NCBI GenBank assembly: GCA_019828545.1
Contig: JACVRA010000055.1
Location: 1-64,000 of the forward strand
Reading direction: 5' to 3'
Length of the DNA stretch: 64,000 nucleotides
Source of the DNA: Paracamarosporium sp. OC-R06-R3
Taxonomy: Eukaryota; Ascomycota; Dothideomycetes; Pleosporales; Didymosphaeriaceae
Shown in pieces: positions 1 to 10,445 of the stretch; within the stretch, counting starts at the first letter, position 1; every line of letters begins with the position of its first letter. Position numbers and translations under genes: made by a program. The notes beneath the pieces are model-generated. The model searched no databases. It saw only the letters and a program-made list of their open reading frames with translations, and was not told the DNA's origin.

Positions 1-134
1 GACGTGCATTGACTGCCAAGACACGGTAGCGGTTGGGCGGACCTCCGAGCTTTTTGGATGGCAGCGACTTTCATCGAGCCTCGCGCACCACCTTCAGCTC
101 GCCATTGCAGAGGCCGCGAGCCTCAGTCTCCACC

Positions 135-1633
135 ATGCCTCCGTCGATATGCCTGCGGAGCTTCTCCCAACTGTCTCTTGACACCACAGCCCGCGCCTCG
201 CTGGCCTCGCGAAGCCTGCTTCACCCCCAAGTCGCGCTCTTCTCCACGTCGGCCACACGATGTGCGAATCCATCACCCAAGAAGAAGTCGATGGCTGCCC
301 CAGCCAAGAAGGGCACAAAGACATTGAACGTCAAGAAAGGCAGGAGCACGGCGCAGGACACGGGAAAGCGACCCGGCCCAGGAGAGCGAAAAGCCGCCCG
401 TAAGCGCATAGTCCTCACCAACGACAACGCATTGGAGGTTGCCTCGCTCAAAGACATGAGCAACGCGAATGCACTGAGCGAGGCCAATCACGGCCAAGTG
501 TTGGGCATACCCGAGGCGACTGTCGACAAACTGCGAGCCGTGGAAGCATTCAAGACGACACAGGGATGGAGTCTGTTCAGGAGACCGGCAACATTGGTGC
601 GCAAGGAGACCGTTGAGCTTGCGAAGCTCATGACGGAGGCGGAACGCCAGAAGAAGACGGTACGAAGGATCTTGAGCGGCGAGAGATTGAGTGGAAAGAG
701 CACACTCCTGCTTCAAGGATTAAGCATGGCTTTCTTGAGGGATTGGGTGGTCATCAACCTTCCCGAAGGTACGTGATTTGTAGGCTCCTTTCTTTTGTGC
801 GCTGCTAATATCCCGCAGCCCAAGACATCGTGAACGCCCATACGGAATACGCGCCCCTCGCAGATTCCCAGCCCACGCAATACACGCAAGACACATATGT
901 CGCGAACCTGCTCGGCCAGATCCTCAAAGCAAACACTCTTATTCTAGAAAAGGCCAAGGTCGCGACCAAACCCACTCTCCCTCTTGCGCTTCCCGCAAAC
1001 GCGACTCTCAAACAGCTCATCGAGCTCGGCATAGTCAACCCCGAAGCCTCATGGCCTGTCTTTGTGGCGCTATGGCAGGAACTCACGCAGCCCGGTCGAC
1101 CACCTATCATGCTCGCTGTCGATGGCACGGCTCACATGATGAAAGACTCCGACTACCTCAACGCGGAGGTGAAGCCAATTCACTCCTACGACCTAACCAT
1201 AATTCGACACTTTATCGATCACCTCTCCGGTACCAAGTCTCTCCCTAACGGTGGTGTGGTCCTCGCTGCAACATCACAGTCGAACGCACCCTCTACTCCA
1301 GCCCTCGACTTCTCAGTTCAGGTAGCTGAAGCGAGACAAACCGACCCCAACAAAATTCCTCGTTGGAACCCGTATAACAACATTGACCCACGCGTTATGG
1401 AAGCATTGAAAGATTTACACGCTCCCACGTCAAACAACGGTGTGAAGCTGATGGACGTTATCAAAGTTGGTGGCTTGAGTAAGGACGAGGCACGGTCTAT
1501 TATGGAGTACTACGCAGAGAGCGGTATGCTCCGTGCAAAGGTTGACGATGGTTTCGTGACTGAGAAGTGGAGTTTGGCGGGAATGGGCAACATTGGAGAA
1601 TTGGAGAGAGCCAGTGTACGATTGAGGATATAG
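135..1633 (+). CDS. RSM23: Mitochondrial small-subunit ribosomal protein mS29 (DAP3 family)
   Basis: DAP3/mS29 is a GTP-binding protein of the mitochondrial ribosome small subunit. Two exons (135-768, 819-1633) joined over a 50-nt intron (GTACGT donor, GCTAATA branch point, CGCAG acceptor) give 482 residues. I chose the ATG in a CACCATG context. The frame is open back to position 33, but that extension shows nothing family-like. The first 45 or so residues are rich in Arg, Ser and Ala with few acids, fitting a mitochondrial presequence, followed by a Lys-rich linker. A P-loop, GERLSGKS, sits at residues 182-189. The second exon holds the DAP3 C-terminal domain, including PIMLAVDGTAHMMKDSDY around the Walker B region. 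Family assignment is firm; the yeast symbol is by orthology. Confidence 0.92.
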
Positions 1634-2190
1634 CATGTATGATCTGGATACGTCCATTGTAGAATACGCATATTGTACCATATTGGTTGGATAGGATGCG
1701 TGTAGAGGTGAATCTGTAGGAAAAACAACATTGTTCCCCACGCGTACAGCAGCCACCACCGCGGCGTAAAAAGTGCCCGTGAAATGTACCTTTTCCACAA
1801 AGGCGGCTTGTGCATGGTCTTGCTCGCCATCCGCTCGGAGCGACAGCGCTCTAGCAGTGAATTCTACAGTCATGGTTGGACTTAATGGACAATTTGCCCA
1901 ATAAGAGAGGACACGTAGGCGTGGTTGGTCCTGTGTTTTGGAAGCATGTGCTGCGGAGCACCTTTTGAGGGACTGCCGCCCAATCCTCGGCTTGTACCGG
2001 TGTCTACCGGCATGCCGAGGAGAAGCATCATCAAGACAGGCTCGTACAATGACGCTGACAAAAGCGAACAATAATATGCTCGCATTTCTAAACCATCATT
2101 GACATCGCTCGAAAACATATGACTTGTGTTCCTCCTCCCGCATTCCTGGAAAAGATTTGACTAGACATCCAACTGCACGGCGAAGAAACA
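1634..2190. other. Intergenic region, mS29 3' side and NMO promoter
   Basis: 557 nt between two tandem plus-strand genes. It must hold the mS29 3' UTR and the nitronate monooxygenase promoter. Minus-strand open frames here have no coding character. I see no repeat, RNA gene or clear promoter motif. Confidence 0.5.
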
Positions 2191-3363
2191 ATGGAACGTG
2201 CATTACAACTCAAGGAAGACTACCCATGGATACAAACTCCTCTCGTAGTAGGCGCGCCAATGCGCCTCATAGCGTTGGCGGATATGGCCGTTGAGATTTC
2301 CAAAGCAGGTACACTTCACCAGTACTTTTTCTCATCCTTACATGGCTTCTTCGACTTGCTCAAGTGATCCGCATTACATTTGAACTCATCATGACATCCT
2401 ACAGGTGGCTTGGGCTTGATTGGCTCCGGGACAGACACTTCGACCTTGGCCTCAGACCTACAAGCCGCAGCCAAACTCCTCCACAATTCTAACATCAAAA
2501 CGCGAAACGGTGTTATGCCCATCGGCGTGGGCTTCATAAACTGGGGAGCAGACCTGCACACAGCCATTCCTCTAATCGCACAATACAAACCAGCAGCGGT
2601 GTGGTTTTTCGCCCCTACTTCTGTCTCCTCGTTATGTGATTGGACTACTCACACCCGCAAAGCGTCCCTGCACACAAAGGTCTGGGTACAAATCGGCAGC
2701 GTCAAGGAAGCAGTTCAGGTTCTGGAAGCCGCAAAGCCCGACGTGCTAGTTGTGCAAGGCACTGATGCAGGAGGCCACGGCCTAGTTCAAGGCGCAAGTC
2801 TCATTACCCTCCTACCTGAAGTATCCGACACCGTCGGCCGCATATGCAGAGAAAAAAAGATTTGTCTCCCCATTATCATAGCGGCAGGCGGCATAGTTGA
2901 CGCCCGTGGCGCCGCTGCTTCGTTCGCGCTCGGCGCATCAGGTGTCGTGTTGGGTACGCGGCTTCTAGGTAGCCCTGAAGCCAACATTTCCAAAGGATAT
3001 CGGGATGAGGTGCTCCGTGCAAGCGATGGAGGTCAGTCAACGGTAAGGACGAAAGTGTACGATAATTTGAGGGGTACCACAGGCTGGGCGGAGACGCATA
3101 ATGCGCGAGGTGTCATTAACAAGAGCTATGTAGATGCGATAGCTGGTATGGATAAAGAAGAGAACAAAAAGCTATATCAGGAGGAGATGAAGAAAGGCGA
3201 CGCAGGTTGGGGTGTTGAGGCACGGATGACTACGTATGCGGGAAGTGGAGTGGGGTTGGTGAAGGAGATCAGACCTGCTGGAGAGATAATCCGGGAAATC
3301 AGGGATGGTACGAGGGTGGTGCTGGGGAACTTGAGTGGCGGTGCGCTTGCGAGCCAGCTATAA
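2191..3363 (+). CDS. Nitronate monooxygenase (2-nitropropane dioxygenase family)
   Basis: FMN-dependent TIM-barrel enzyme that oxidises nitronates such as propionate 3-nitronate, usually a detoxification role. Two exons (2191-2308, 2405-3363) over a 96-nt intron give 358 residues. Exon 1 supplies the N-terminal strand with TPLVVGAPM. The splice recreates the AGGLGLIGSG loop of the FMN barrel. The family active-site motif GTDAGGHG, with the catalytic His, lies near residue 155. AAGGIVDARGAAASFALGA and the GVVLGTRLL phosphate-binding strand follow, as expected. Length is normal for the family and no signal peptide is seen. Substrate cannot be told from sequence. Confidence 0.93.
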
Positions 3364-3704
3364 TATAAACACCATGTCGAAAACATCACACGGTAGGATT
3401 GGAGCGTTTGATAGGAGAGCTTTGATTGGTGGAGTATCTACAGGAAAGACTTGAAAGATATTATTAACGCTTCAACCAGTCCATTACTTCCAAACAGTAG
3501 TGAAGAAATTAAGGTTGTCCAAGAAAGGAACAAGAGCAAGGAACTCCATCTCCATACTAAACCCTAGAGAAGAACACTAAGACATACTGAGAATGCATTA
3601 AAGTAATCGTTATTCGTCGAGAAATCGTGTTATGGCGTGGAAGTAGGAGACAGATTCATCTGCCTCGGTGCTGGTTGTAGTTGATATCGTGCCGAAGAAG
3701 CTGC
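3364..3704. other. Convergent 3' intergenic region
   Basis: 341 nt between the convergent ends of the nitronate monooxygenase and small heat-shock protein genes. AT-rich in places, consistent with two 3' UTRs. No other feature seen. Confidence 0.5.
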
Positions 3705-4424
3705 TTATTCGATGTTGATCTTCCTTGGTTGAGGCGCCTTTGCCTTCGGAACGAGGATAGACAGGATACCGTTCTTTAGAGAAGCCTTCACAGCCTCCTG
3801 GTCCACGCGCTGAGGGAAGCTGAAGCTGCGGTGGAACTCGCCCACCGAGCGTTCGCTAACCCAATACTTCGTCTTGGGTGCTTCCTCATTTTTCACAACC
3901 TCCTGGCTGCCCTGCTTGGCGACCTGTTGTCCGTTCTCTTCGACAGCAGGAGAAGCTGTTTTGCCTTCTGTGCCCTCTTCCTCGACGGTGGGCTGCTTGT
4001 CTTTTGTACTGGGCCCTTCGATCTTCTTCGCCTCTTCACCAGTCCCCCCAATAGCGGCAGTAGGACGCTCGCCCTCTTCCCTCACCGTCTCATGGCGTCC
4101 CGAGACGGTAAGCGTGCTAGAGTCGGTCCATTCAATGTTGATGTCCTTCTGGTCGATGCCCGGGAACTCTCCGTGAAGCTCATACGCATCCTCTACTTCC
4201 TTCACGTCGAACTTTGGTGTAAAGGCCTTGACGGAGCGGAGCTGGCGCTCAAAGTCCGGACGGAAGACGCGGTGGTCGTAGTCGTCCATGAGACGGAAGA
4301 GAGGAGCGAATTCCTGGGTGAAGCGTGGGAAAAGAGACATTCTGGATGTAGTTGTGAGGTTTCGCTTGGTGATCCGGTTGAGTTGGTTTGGAGTTCGGCG
4401 GATAGCAGTTCGAAGTGATTGCAT
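3705..4424 (-). CDS. Small heat-shock protein, Hsp20/alpha-crystallin family (Hsp30-like)
   Basis: ATP-independent holdase chaperone of 239 residues in a single exon. The alpha-crystallin domain begins near residue 49 (FTPKFDVKEVEDAYELHGEFPGI) and ends with the beta-strand KNGILSILVPKAK. As in fungal Hsp30 proteins, it is split by a charged linker, here about 55 residues of Glu/Lys/Thr (roughly 116-172). The usual fungal Hsp30 start, MSLFPRF, is residue 29 here (ATG at 4340). The 28 residues before it carry six Arg and one Lys with no acidic residue, like a mitochondrial presequence. Two starts, and so two locations, are therefore possible. Upstream lie a TATA box and a heat-shock element array. 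Confidence 0.95.
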   Translation of the reverse strand: MQSLRTAIRRTPNQLNRITKRNLTTTSRMSLFPRFTQEFAPLFRLMDDYDHRVFRPDFERQLRSVKAFTPKFDVKEVEDAYELHGEFPGIDQKDINIEWTDSSTLTVSGRHETVREEGERPTAAIGGTGEEAKKIEGPSTKDKQPTVEEEGTEGKTASPAVEENGQQVAKQGSQEVVKNEEAPKTKYWVSERSVGEFHRSFSFPQRVDQEAVKASLKNGILSILVPKAKAPQPRKINIE

Positions 4425-4490
4425 AGAAAGCTTTGAGTGTTGTATTGTTGTTTGTTCTGATGAGAAGTCTATGAAGGAAGATGAGGGGGC

Positions 4491-4497
4491 TTATATA
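4491..4497 (-). promoter_or_regulatory. TATA box of the Hsp20 gene
   Basis: Reads TATATAA on the minus strand, 67 nt before the first ATG. The position suits a heat-shock promoter, which typically has a TATA box. Confidence 0.6.
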
Positions 4498-4602
4498 TCC
4501 GTAGGAGCGGGGTTTGGGGAGTCATGATGACGATGATCCAGAGTAACCGATGATACTCGAGGTTTCTGATGTCTTCGTTGAGTGGTGTGATGGAAAAGTG
4601 AG

Positions 4603-4650
4603 GAAGCTCGGAGAATGTTCGGAGGGTTTCTAGAAGGGTCGAGAGAGTTC
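4603..4650 (-). promoter_or_regulatory. Heat-shock element array
   Basis: GAA or TTC units fall on one 5-nt register: GAA 4603, GAA 4613, TTC 4618, TTC 4628, GAA 4633 and TTC 4648. Two are perfect head-to-tail pairs (GAATGTTC and TTCTAGAA). This matches the nGAAnnTTCn Hsf1 site. The array lies about 180-225 nt upstream of the Hsp20 start and just upstream of its TATA box. Confidence 0.75.
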
Positions 4651-7499
4651 CCTTTCAACGTATTAGGACTATGAAGCGTACGAAACGCCGTAAATGAGCT
4701 ATCGGCATCGTATATTGCATGATAATCGAAGATGGCTACGTAATCGCGACTGGATCTCGTTAGGGCGACGTGTTCTAGTATATAGGTGGAGGTGTTGATA
4801 ATCACGTGATCAGATCTTGCACTGCTTGCTGCACACCAAGAGCGGCTGAAATAGAGAAGACAACCATATTGTATCGTATAGGGAAATGTAAAATAAGAAT
4901 TTAGTAAACAAGTCGCTGAACCGTGAGCTGCTAAGAGAAATCTCATAGGGTACTATTAGGCTATCTTGTCTAGCAAACAAAGGTGCATAAGAGCCGATCA
5001 CGAGGTCTCTTTGCTTATTAGCTCTTGCTATGGCTTTTCGGTAGCTCTAGCCCTTTTTTCTGATATGACGACGGCTTCTCGAATCAGTTGACCACTGCTA
5101 CGACCGGGCGTGAAGGTTAGGAAAGTATGCCCTTATTATTGTATTGATCTATATTCTAACCGACAGTTCTGAATCAATGTTTCCACTCAAAACAATCGCT
5201 CATTATATTTACTCAATATTCTCTACTTCTAGGTCTAGTACTCCCTCGTAGTGAGCAATATCTATGGCTCTAATAGCTCACTCGGGAACGAGAGCGTAGG
5301 GGCACGTCCTGGTACCTATTCCTTAGATTTCCCTTTTCCGAAGCCTGAAGTTATTCTCCCTAAGACTTGTTCCTGAACCAAGAGTTTCTTTTATCGTCTG
5401 CTTTGAAAGTTCTCCCCAATCATGTCGACTCCTAGTGGCTCTCAGAAACAATAGATTACGATATTGTTGTCTATAGATGCGTCACTTTCCCCACTACCTC
5501 CATCCCCTTGTCACCATTTGCACTAGATCATGCAGTTTGATTTCTATCCTGTAAAGCTTATTGTGCTCTTCTACTACCGTCTCTATAATAACATCGATCT
5601 TGAAGTGCTTGTTCATAGGTGAAAAAGCATCTTTCATTGGAGTAGAAACATGGGCCTCGACCACAAAGATCTCTCCTGAGGCACTCGTATCGAAGGACAA
5701 ATGTCCCTAGAATTCCTCGCACATGGTGGCCAGACACATAGTGTATCCTTCTCTGCCAGGTTTGAATCATTCCCGAGGTTGCAAGACGCGGCACCTGCTA
5801 CAACGTGGTAGGGAAGGCAGTATTTGAGCGTCCCCCGTTGAGCCGGTCCACTCTTAGAACTAGGACTTGTCAGCTTCGAACTCGATGTAATAATCGTTAT
5901 GTGACAGAACGTTGATGTCAAGAATCAATGCGACCAAGCTCACCGTGCAGAAGTATAACGAGCGAGAGCGGCAATGAAGGGTGCGTACGAAGACTTCTTC
6001 GCATGAGATGCGATAGTGGGGTATAGAATCTGGCCCTTCTGTACATGTTGATATCAAGGAATAGATATGGTCCCAAGGAATGTGGCAATATTTGTAAGCG
6101 AAAAGGTCGAGAAGACAGAGTAAGCTATATGTTTTCGACCGTAGACAAACTAAGTGAAAATTTGGTGGATTGAACGTTCAGGCTTTGGGGGGAGCGTTCG
6201 ACAGTCAAAACTGTCCTGCAGTGAACTCTGTCCAAGTATCCCCATCGAAAGCTAAGTGAACTATGTCAAACTCCTCATGGCCAGAAATGAAAGTGATGCA
6301 TTGAGTTAGTATGATCTCTTGTGTTATCCAATCCCGCTGCATACCTCAACATGCTGAGCTTTTGGAACTCATCGATAGCGCGACGAAGAGTCGTTTGCGG
6401 GTGGTGCCATATATGGGCAAATCCCTCTGAGCATGAGGGGTGGCTAACTGACCTGGATCATCTCAGAGGAATGCTGCGAAGTTCATTATATCATGCTCAT
6501 TTCCCGTGTGATGGCTCGGATTGCATCTGAGAATATATCGCCTGTGTGCTGCACTTCGTCATTACGTTCTAAAACTGCGTTCTGGTTAATACAAATGGCA
6601 TCGATTTAGAGAGGAGTAAAAATGATATTGATTTAGAGCTATGTTTAGAAACTTATATAGACTGTGATCAACCTAGAACATCCGTTTGTTGATAAGAATG
6701 CAGGGGCAGTCCCAGGCTGGAGGTTGAACATCAACACCTGCGTGGTTGAACAACGGCCTGCTTGTCTCCTTAGGTTTCATTTTCAGAAGTTCAGATTCGC
6801 ATCCTTGCCAAAAATGCAGCGGTAGTTGCACAGCTGTGAAAACCTAGGTGAAGAGAGATTCTCTTCAGTTAATCAGCACTATACATCGTGGTTAAGCTCG
6901 AGGTCATCCGTAGCCAGAGTATGGCTATACGCAAAACATGTTACAGTTGCGAAGACATCTAATCGCTTTGAAGGACGGTTGCAATATGAACACAATGATA
7001 GCTACGGCAATTTGACGAGTCCGATCCTTAAGGTTCGATTGCTGGCTAGATCTAGCAAGTGTTGAAATTCCTCTCTCCACAACTAATCGGTATTCAGCTT
7101 CTAGGCACAAGCTAAAAGCTTCATCACATGCTGAAGTTGTTGCACTCGCTTGACACTTTTATGTATAATCCTGTATCAAGGTATGTTTAGCTAGGATCAC
7201 CAAGACCACTTCAGAACGATAAAACTCATGAAATGTGCTAGGAAGCTCGCAGGTTGACATAAATAGCGACATTTAATTGTAAGCTATATTTACTGCAATG
7301 TAAATCAGCGTCATACCGCAACTCTGCTCATAAATCGTAACGCCCCAAGCAATAGTCTATAGCAATGCCAATAGCCAAATGGCTCTGAATCCTCTTATCT
7401 AAGCTCACCCACAAACGAGCATATCCTATATCTGAAATGCCATTCCTGGGTAATACAAGATACTCGAGTTTCTAGCGCGTTTGTCGCTCTTTCTGCAGC
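4651..7499. other. AT-rich stretch without a recognisable gene
   Basis: About 2.85 kb visibly richer in A and T than its flanks, with many short broken open frames on both strands. The best coding-like trace is on the minus strand between about 5494 and 6057. There, three short open stretches in different frames follow one another, the last about 68 residues long. I cannot assign any of them to a family. This could be a decayed gene or repeat, possibly RIP-mutated, or plain intergenic DNA. No terminal repeats or target-site duplications were seen. Confidence 0.5.
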
Positions 7500-8760
7500 T
7501 CACTGGGCTCGGGCATTCTCGATTTTGGTCACCAGGATGTCGCAAGCTCCAACGTCGGTGAGCTTGTCCATGACCACGGCAATTGCTTTTCGCTCGACCA
7601 TGACGGAAACTGCAACCCAACCGTCCTCCTCAAGGGAATTGACTGTTGGTGCGCGCTTGCCCGGAGTGATTTTGGAAGCAGCTTCAAGCTTGCTTCGCTC
7701 GATGTTGTAGGTGCATAGAACGTATCGCTGGGCAGTGATGACACCCTTTATCCTAGCGGTGATGAGGTCTACAAGCTTGGTGTCTGATGGGTGTTTCGAC
7801 TTGATCAAGATGGCGCTCGTGTCGACGACAGTAGAGATGGCGTGGAGACCGGCAGCGCGCATTGTTTCCCCAGACTCAACGAGATCGACAATACCATCTG
7901 CCACACCAAGGGCACAAGCAGCCTCGACACTACCACCGACATACTTTATCTTTGTTTTCAACTTGGCCTTCTCGCCAGTGGCCTCACCATTGCTAGACTC
8001 TCCAGCCTGCTGTGCCTCTAGTTTTCTAAAATATTGTTCCGTGAGGTTTGTGAAGCTCGTAACAACGTTTTTTCCGATCAGATCTTCTGGCCTCGTCATC
8101 TCGCCTTTCTGAGGAACCTGGACTTGCAGCTTGCACCTTCCAAAGTCAAGGTCCATAACCTCAACAACGCCGGTAGTCGCCGTGGGCGGCTCGGCGCACT
8201 CATGTTCTGCGACCTGATCTCTTCCGGTGATACCGAGATCAACTCTGCCCTCTCCTACGAACGTCGGGATGTCTGCGGCCGGCAAAAAGATAAGGGCGAG
8301 GGGTAAATTTTTAACGAGGGCAATATCGAGGCGCGAGTGGCGGTGAAACTGGATATCTGAGCCGTGGAGCAGGTCCAGGCAGGCTTGGTTAAGTCGGCCC
8401 TCTAGAAGGAGTCAGAATTATGTTCATGATAGGTATGGATGAGGGGGCGGGATGATCAGGGTATACAATCCACAAACAGGTTACGGGACTGCTTATACAG
8501 CTCTTGGATATAAAGCCTCGAGCAATATGCCGTGGTGATGTACATCCTGGAGCATCACACCGCAGAACAGAGTTGCGAGTGTGTCTGATGTGAGGAGGAA
8601 ACGTACTCTTAGGGACCGCAAATAACAGCCGATCATTCAAACTGTTGCCTAGTATGTCAGTCATGAACGGAAGACTCCTACTCCCCATGCGCTGCCGCAT
8701 GGCCGGACGCTCGTAGTCGCTAACGCCATTGACGCCGTTGGTAGGATCCGCGGAAGGCAT
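7500..8760 (-). CDS. HIS1: ATP phosphoribosyltransferase (histidine biosynthesis, step 1)
   Basis: Joins ATP and PRPP in the first committed step of histidine synthesis; normally a hexamer inhibited by histidine. Two exons on the minus strand (8760-8607, 8401-7500) over a 205-nt intron give 351 residues. The splice recreates LLFAVPKKGRLNQ, the conserved start of the catalytic fold. Further motifs are GRVDLGITGRDQV, the GGSVEAACALGVADGIVDLVESG PRPP region, and a C-terminal ACT-like regulatory domain ending DVGACDILVTKIENARAQ. It is a long-form enzyme, about 45 residues longer at the N-terminus than the yeast protein. The upstream paired TGACTC sites suggest general amino-acid control. Confidence 0.96.
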
Positions 8761-9525
8761 GGCGGAGGAACAAGTGTAGGACGGGGACGTACGAACTGAC
8801 GAACTCCATGGTTCTTATTCCGTGCTTCGATCTGGGGTGCGTCTCGGGCGCAAGCCGCGGCGTCAAGGTCTGCTAGCCTAAAATGCTGGCGATGCAGACT
8901 TGCAACGAGTGCCCACGTAGGGAGATCTAATTGGATCCAAGGGTATCGAGGATGGCGACCAGGGTGGACACAAAGTGCGGGCGTGCGTGGGACCGATGTG
9001 CAGATTTGTCGTTTTGGCGTGTGTTGAATTGACTCGAATGACTCCGTAGCGTCAAGGAGGGGTTACTGTGAGATTGCAAGGTCAATGCCGGGCCAAACGT
9101 TACGCCGCGTGCACTATACAGATAGCAGTCGATAGGAGGGGCCAATGCACTACTGAGGAAGCGGTGCTGCACGGCGCGTGTTGGAATGGACCTCCGGTAT
9201 CGCGGGCCATTTCGAAATTTTGGTGAATGCGCGCCAATCATGACGCGTCTGCGTGAAGCCTCGCACCTGCCCCGCCAGCGCGCGCTAAGAGCCGCATCGG
9301 GGCTAGCGCCGTCGTGCAGGCGGTGAGCGGCGGCAGTTCGCTTCAGCGCTCTTCCACACATCCATTTTGACTTCCTGGCACCTCGTCGTCGCTAAAAAGT
9401 CACCTGCACGCTCAACACCACACCCGGACCCCCGACAAACCACCAGTCGCAAGGCTTTTCACAGTACGATCGCCACCAGTGCAGCACCTTCAAGCCGCAA
9501 GTCCTAACACGCGCAGTCTACAAAC
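8761..9525. other. Divergent promoter region of HIS1 and RPS28
   Basis: 765 nt between two divergently transcribed housekeeping genes. Apart from the paired TGACTC sites listed separately, I see a CA/CT-rich leader just before RPS28. A 144-codon open frame on the minus strand (8927-9361) is Arg/His/Ser-rich and not gene-like. Confidence 0.5.
9030..9044. promoter_or_regulatory. Paired TGACTC sites (Gcn4/CpcA-type)
   Basis: Two TGACTC hexamers in direct repeat, at 9030-9035 and 9039-9044, about 275 nt upstream of the HIS1 start. TGACTC(A) is the core bound by Gcn4/CpcA/CPC1 in general amino-acid control, of which HIS1 is a classic target. Neither copy has the seventh base A. Confidence 0.5.
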
Positions 9526-9865
9526 ATGGAATCCGCCAAGGTCCCCGTCAAGCTCGTCAAGGTCACCCGCGTTCTCGGCCGCACCGGTACGTCGTCCACG
9601 CAAGCATCTCGGATGGGATAAATCGCCGTGAGGAATGGATGATTCTGACCCGTACAGGCTCCCGTGGTGGTGTTACCCAGTGCCGCGTCGAATTCATGGA
9701 CGATACTACCCGAAGCATCATCCGAAACGTCAAGGGCCCAGGTACGCACGATCCGAGGAAATACTTCGAGCAGAGGAGGAAACAGTCGGCTAATATTATG
9801 CAGTCCGTGAGAACGACATCCTCTGCTTGCTCGAGTCTGAGCGTGAGGCCAGGAGGCTGCGGTAA
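9526..9865 (+). CDS. RPS28: 40S ribosomal protein S28e
   Basis: Small cytosolic ribosomal protein of the 40S head near the mRNA exit. It is missed by simple ORF calling because it is cut into three short exons: 9526-9586, 9658-9741 and 9804-9865, with introns of 71 and 62 nt. These give 68 residues, the exact family length. The product has [17 protein letters not shown], the near-invariant [20 protein letters not shown], and the family's C-terminal [10 protein letters not shown]. All junctions are GT-AG and phase-consistent. Confidence 0.97.
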
Positions 9866-10056
9866 ATGGTTGGCGCCGTGGTGATGATAAAGTGGATATG
9901 AGCGACGATACCGACACGGGAAAAGGCCCAGGTGTGGCCCGGTCTTATGCATTCTATGGGAATCTTCTTCGCGGCAGAGGCGCGGTAGTAAGCATCATTG
10001 GCTTCTGAAATACCATTCGGTCTCAAGCTCCAAATTTGTTCGCCTCAACTACACGC
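9866..10056. other. Short intergenic region after RPS28
   Basis: Holds the RPS28 3' UTR and runs into the hydrolase relic on the opposite strand. Nothing else seen. Confidence 0.4.
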
Positions 10057-10445
10057 TCAGGTGTCTCTAGTCACTTCTCTTGACTCACAGATTCTAGTAA
10101 AGTCTACAATATGCTCCACGTATACTTCCGGCCGACTCGGAAAGCTCTCATGCCCGCCATTGCACCTGTTCACCTTGATTTTCTTACCACCTCTTCCATC
10201 CGCAAATTTAATCATAAATTCTTGATACGCGCTCGGCAGCACTCGATCCTCTTCACAGACTATGTACTCACACGGCAAAGCGACATACGCATCACACATC
10301 GACCATCAAAGGAGACGTCGTAATCGGATAAGCCGTCAATGCCGACTGTGATTTTTCGGCTACCTCACGTTCTTCGTCGTGAAGGGAATGATGCATGAGA
10401 TTCGCGACGACCAATAACTCGCCACCACTCTGCATCCATTTCATC
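10057..10445 (-). pseudogene. C-terminal relic of an alpha/beta-hydrolase (esterase-like)
   Basis: The minus strand encodes about 80 residues matching the end of fungal alpha/beta-hydrolases of the plant-esterase type. It has an acid-loop strand PCEYIVCEEDRVLPSAYQEFM and a terminal His strand with NGGHESFPSRPEVYVEHI. Just upstream, in another frame, the preceding segment continues (MQSGGELLVVANLMHH, then SALTAYPITTSPLMVD). It runs into a stop at about 10300, one base out of frame with the rest. Too few bases separate the two frames for an intron. The N-terminal half, including the nucleophile elbow, was not found upstream to 11.7 kb. This is a truncated, frameshifted gene. Confidence 0.6.

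Noticed and set aside
3831..4418. 195-codon plus-strand frame antisense to the Hsp20 gene
   Set aside because: Shadow of the Hsp20 coding sequence; no independent support.
5740..5790. tRNA B-box-like string (GGTTTGAATCA)
   Set aside because: No matching A box at proper spacing and no acceptor-stem pairing around it.
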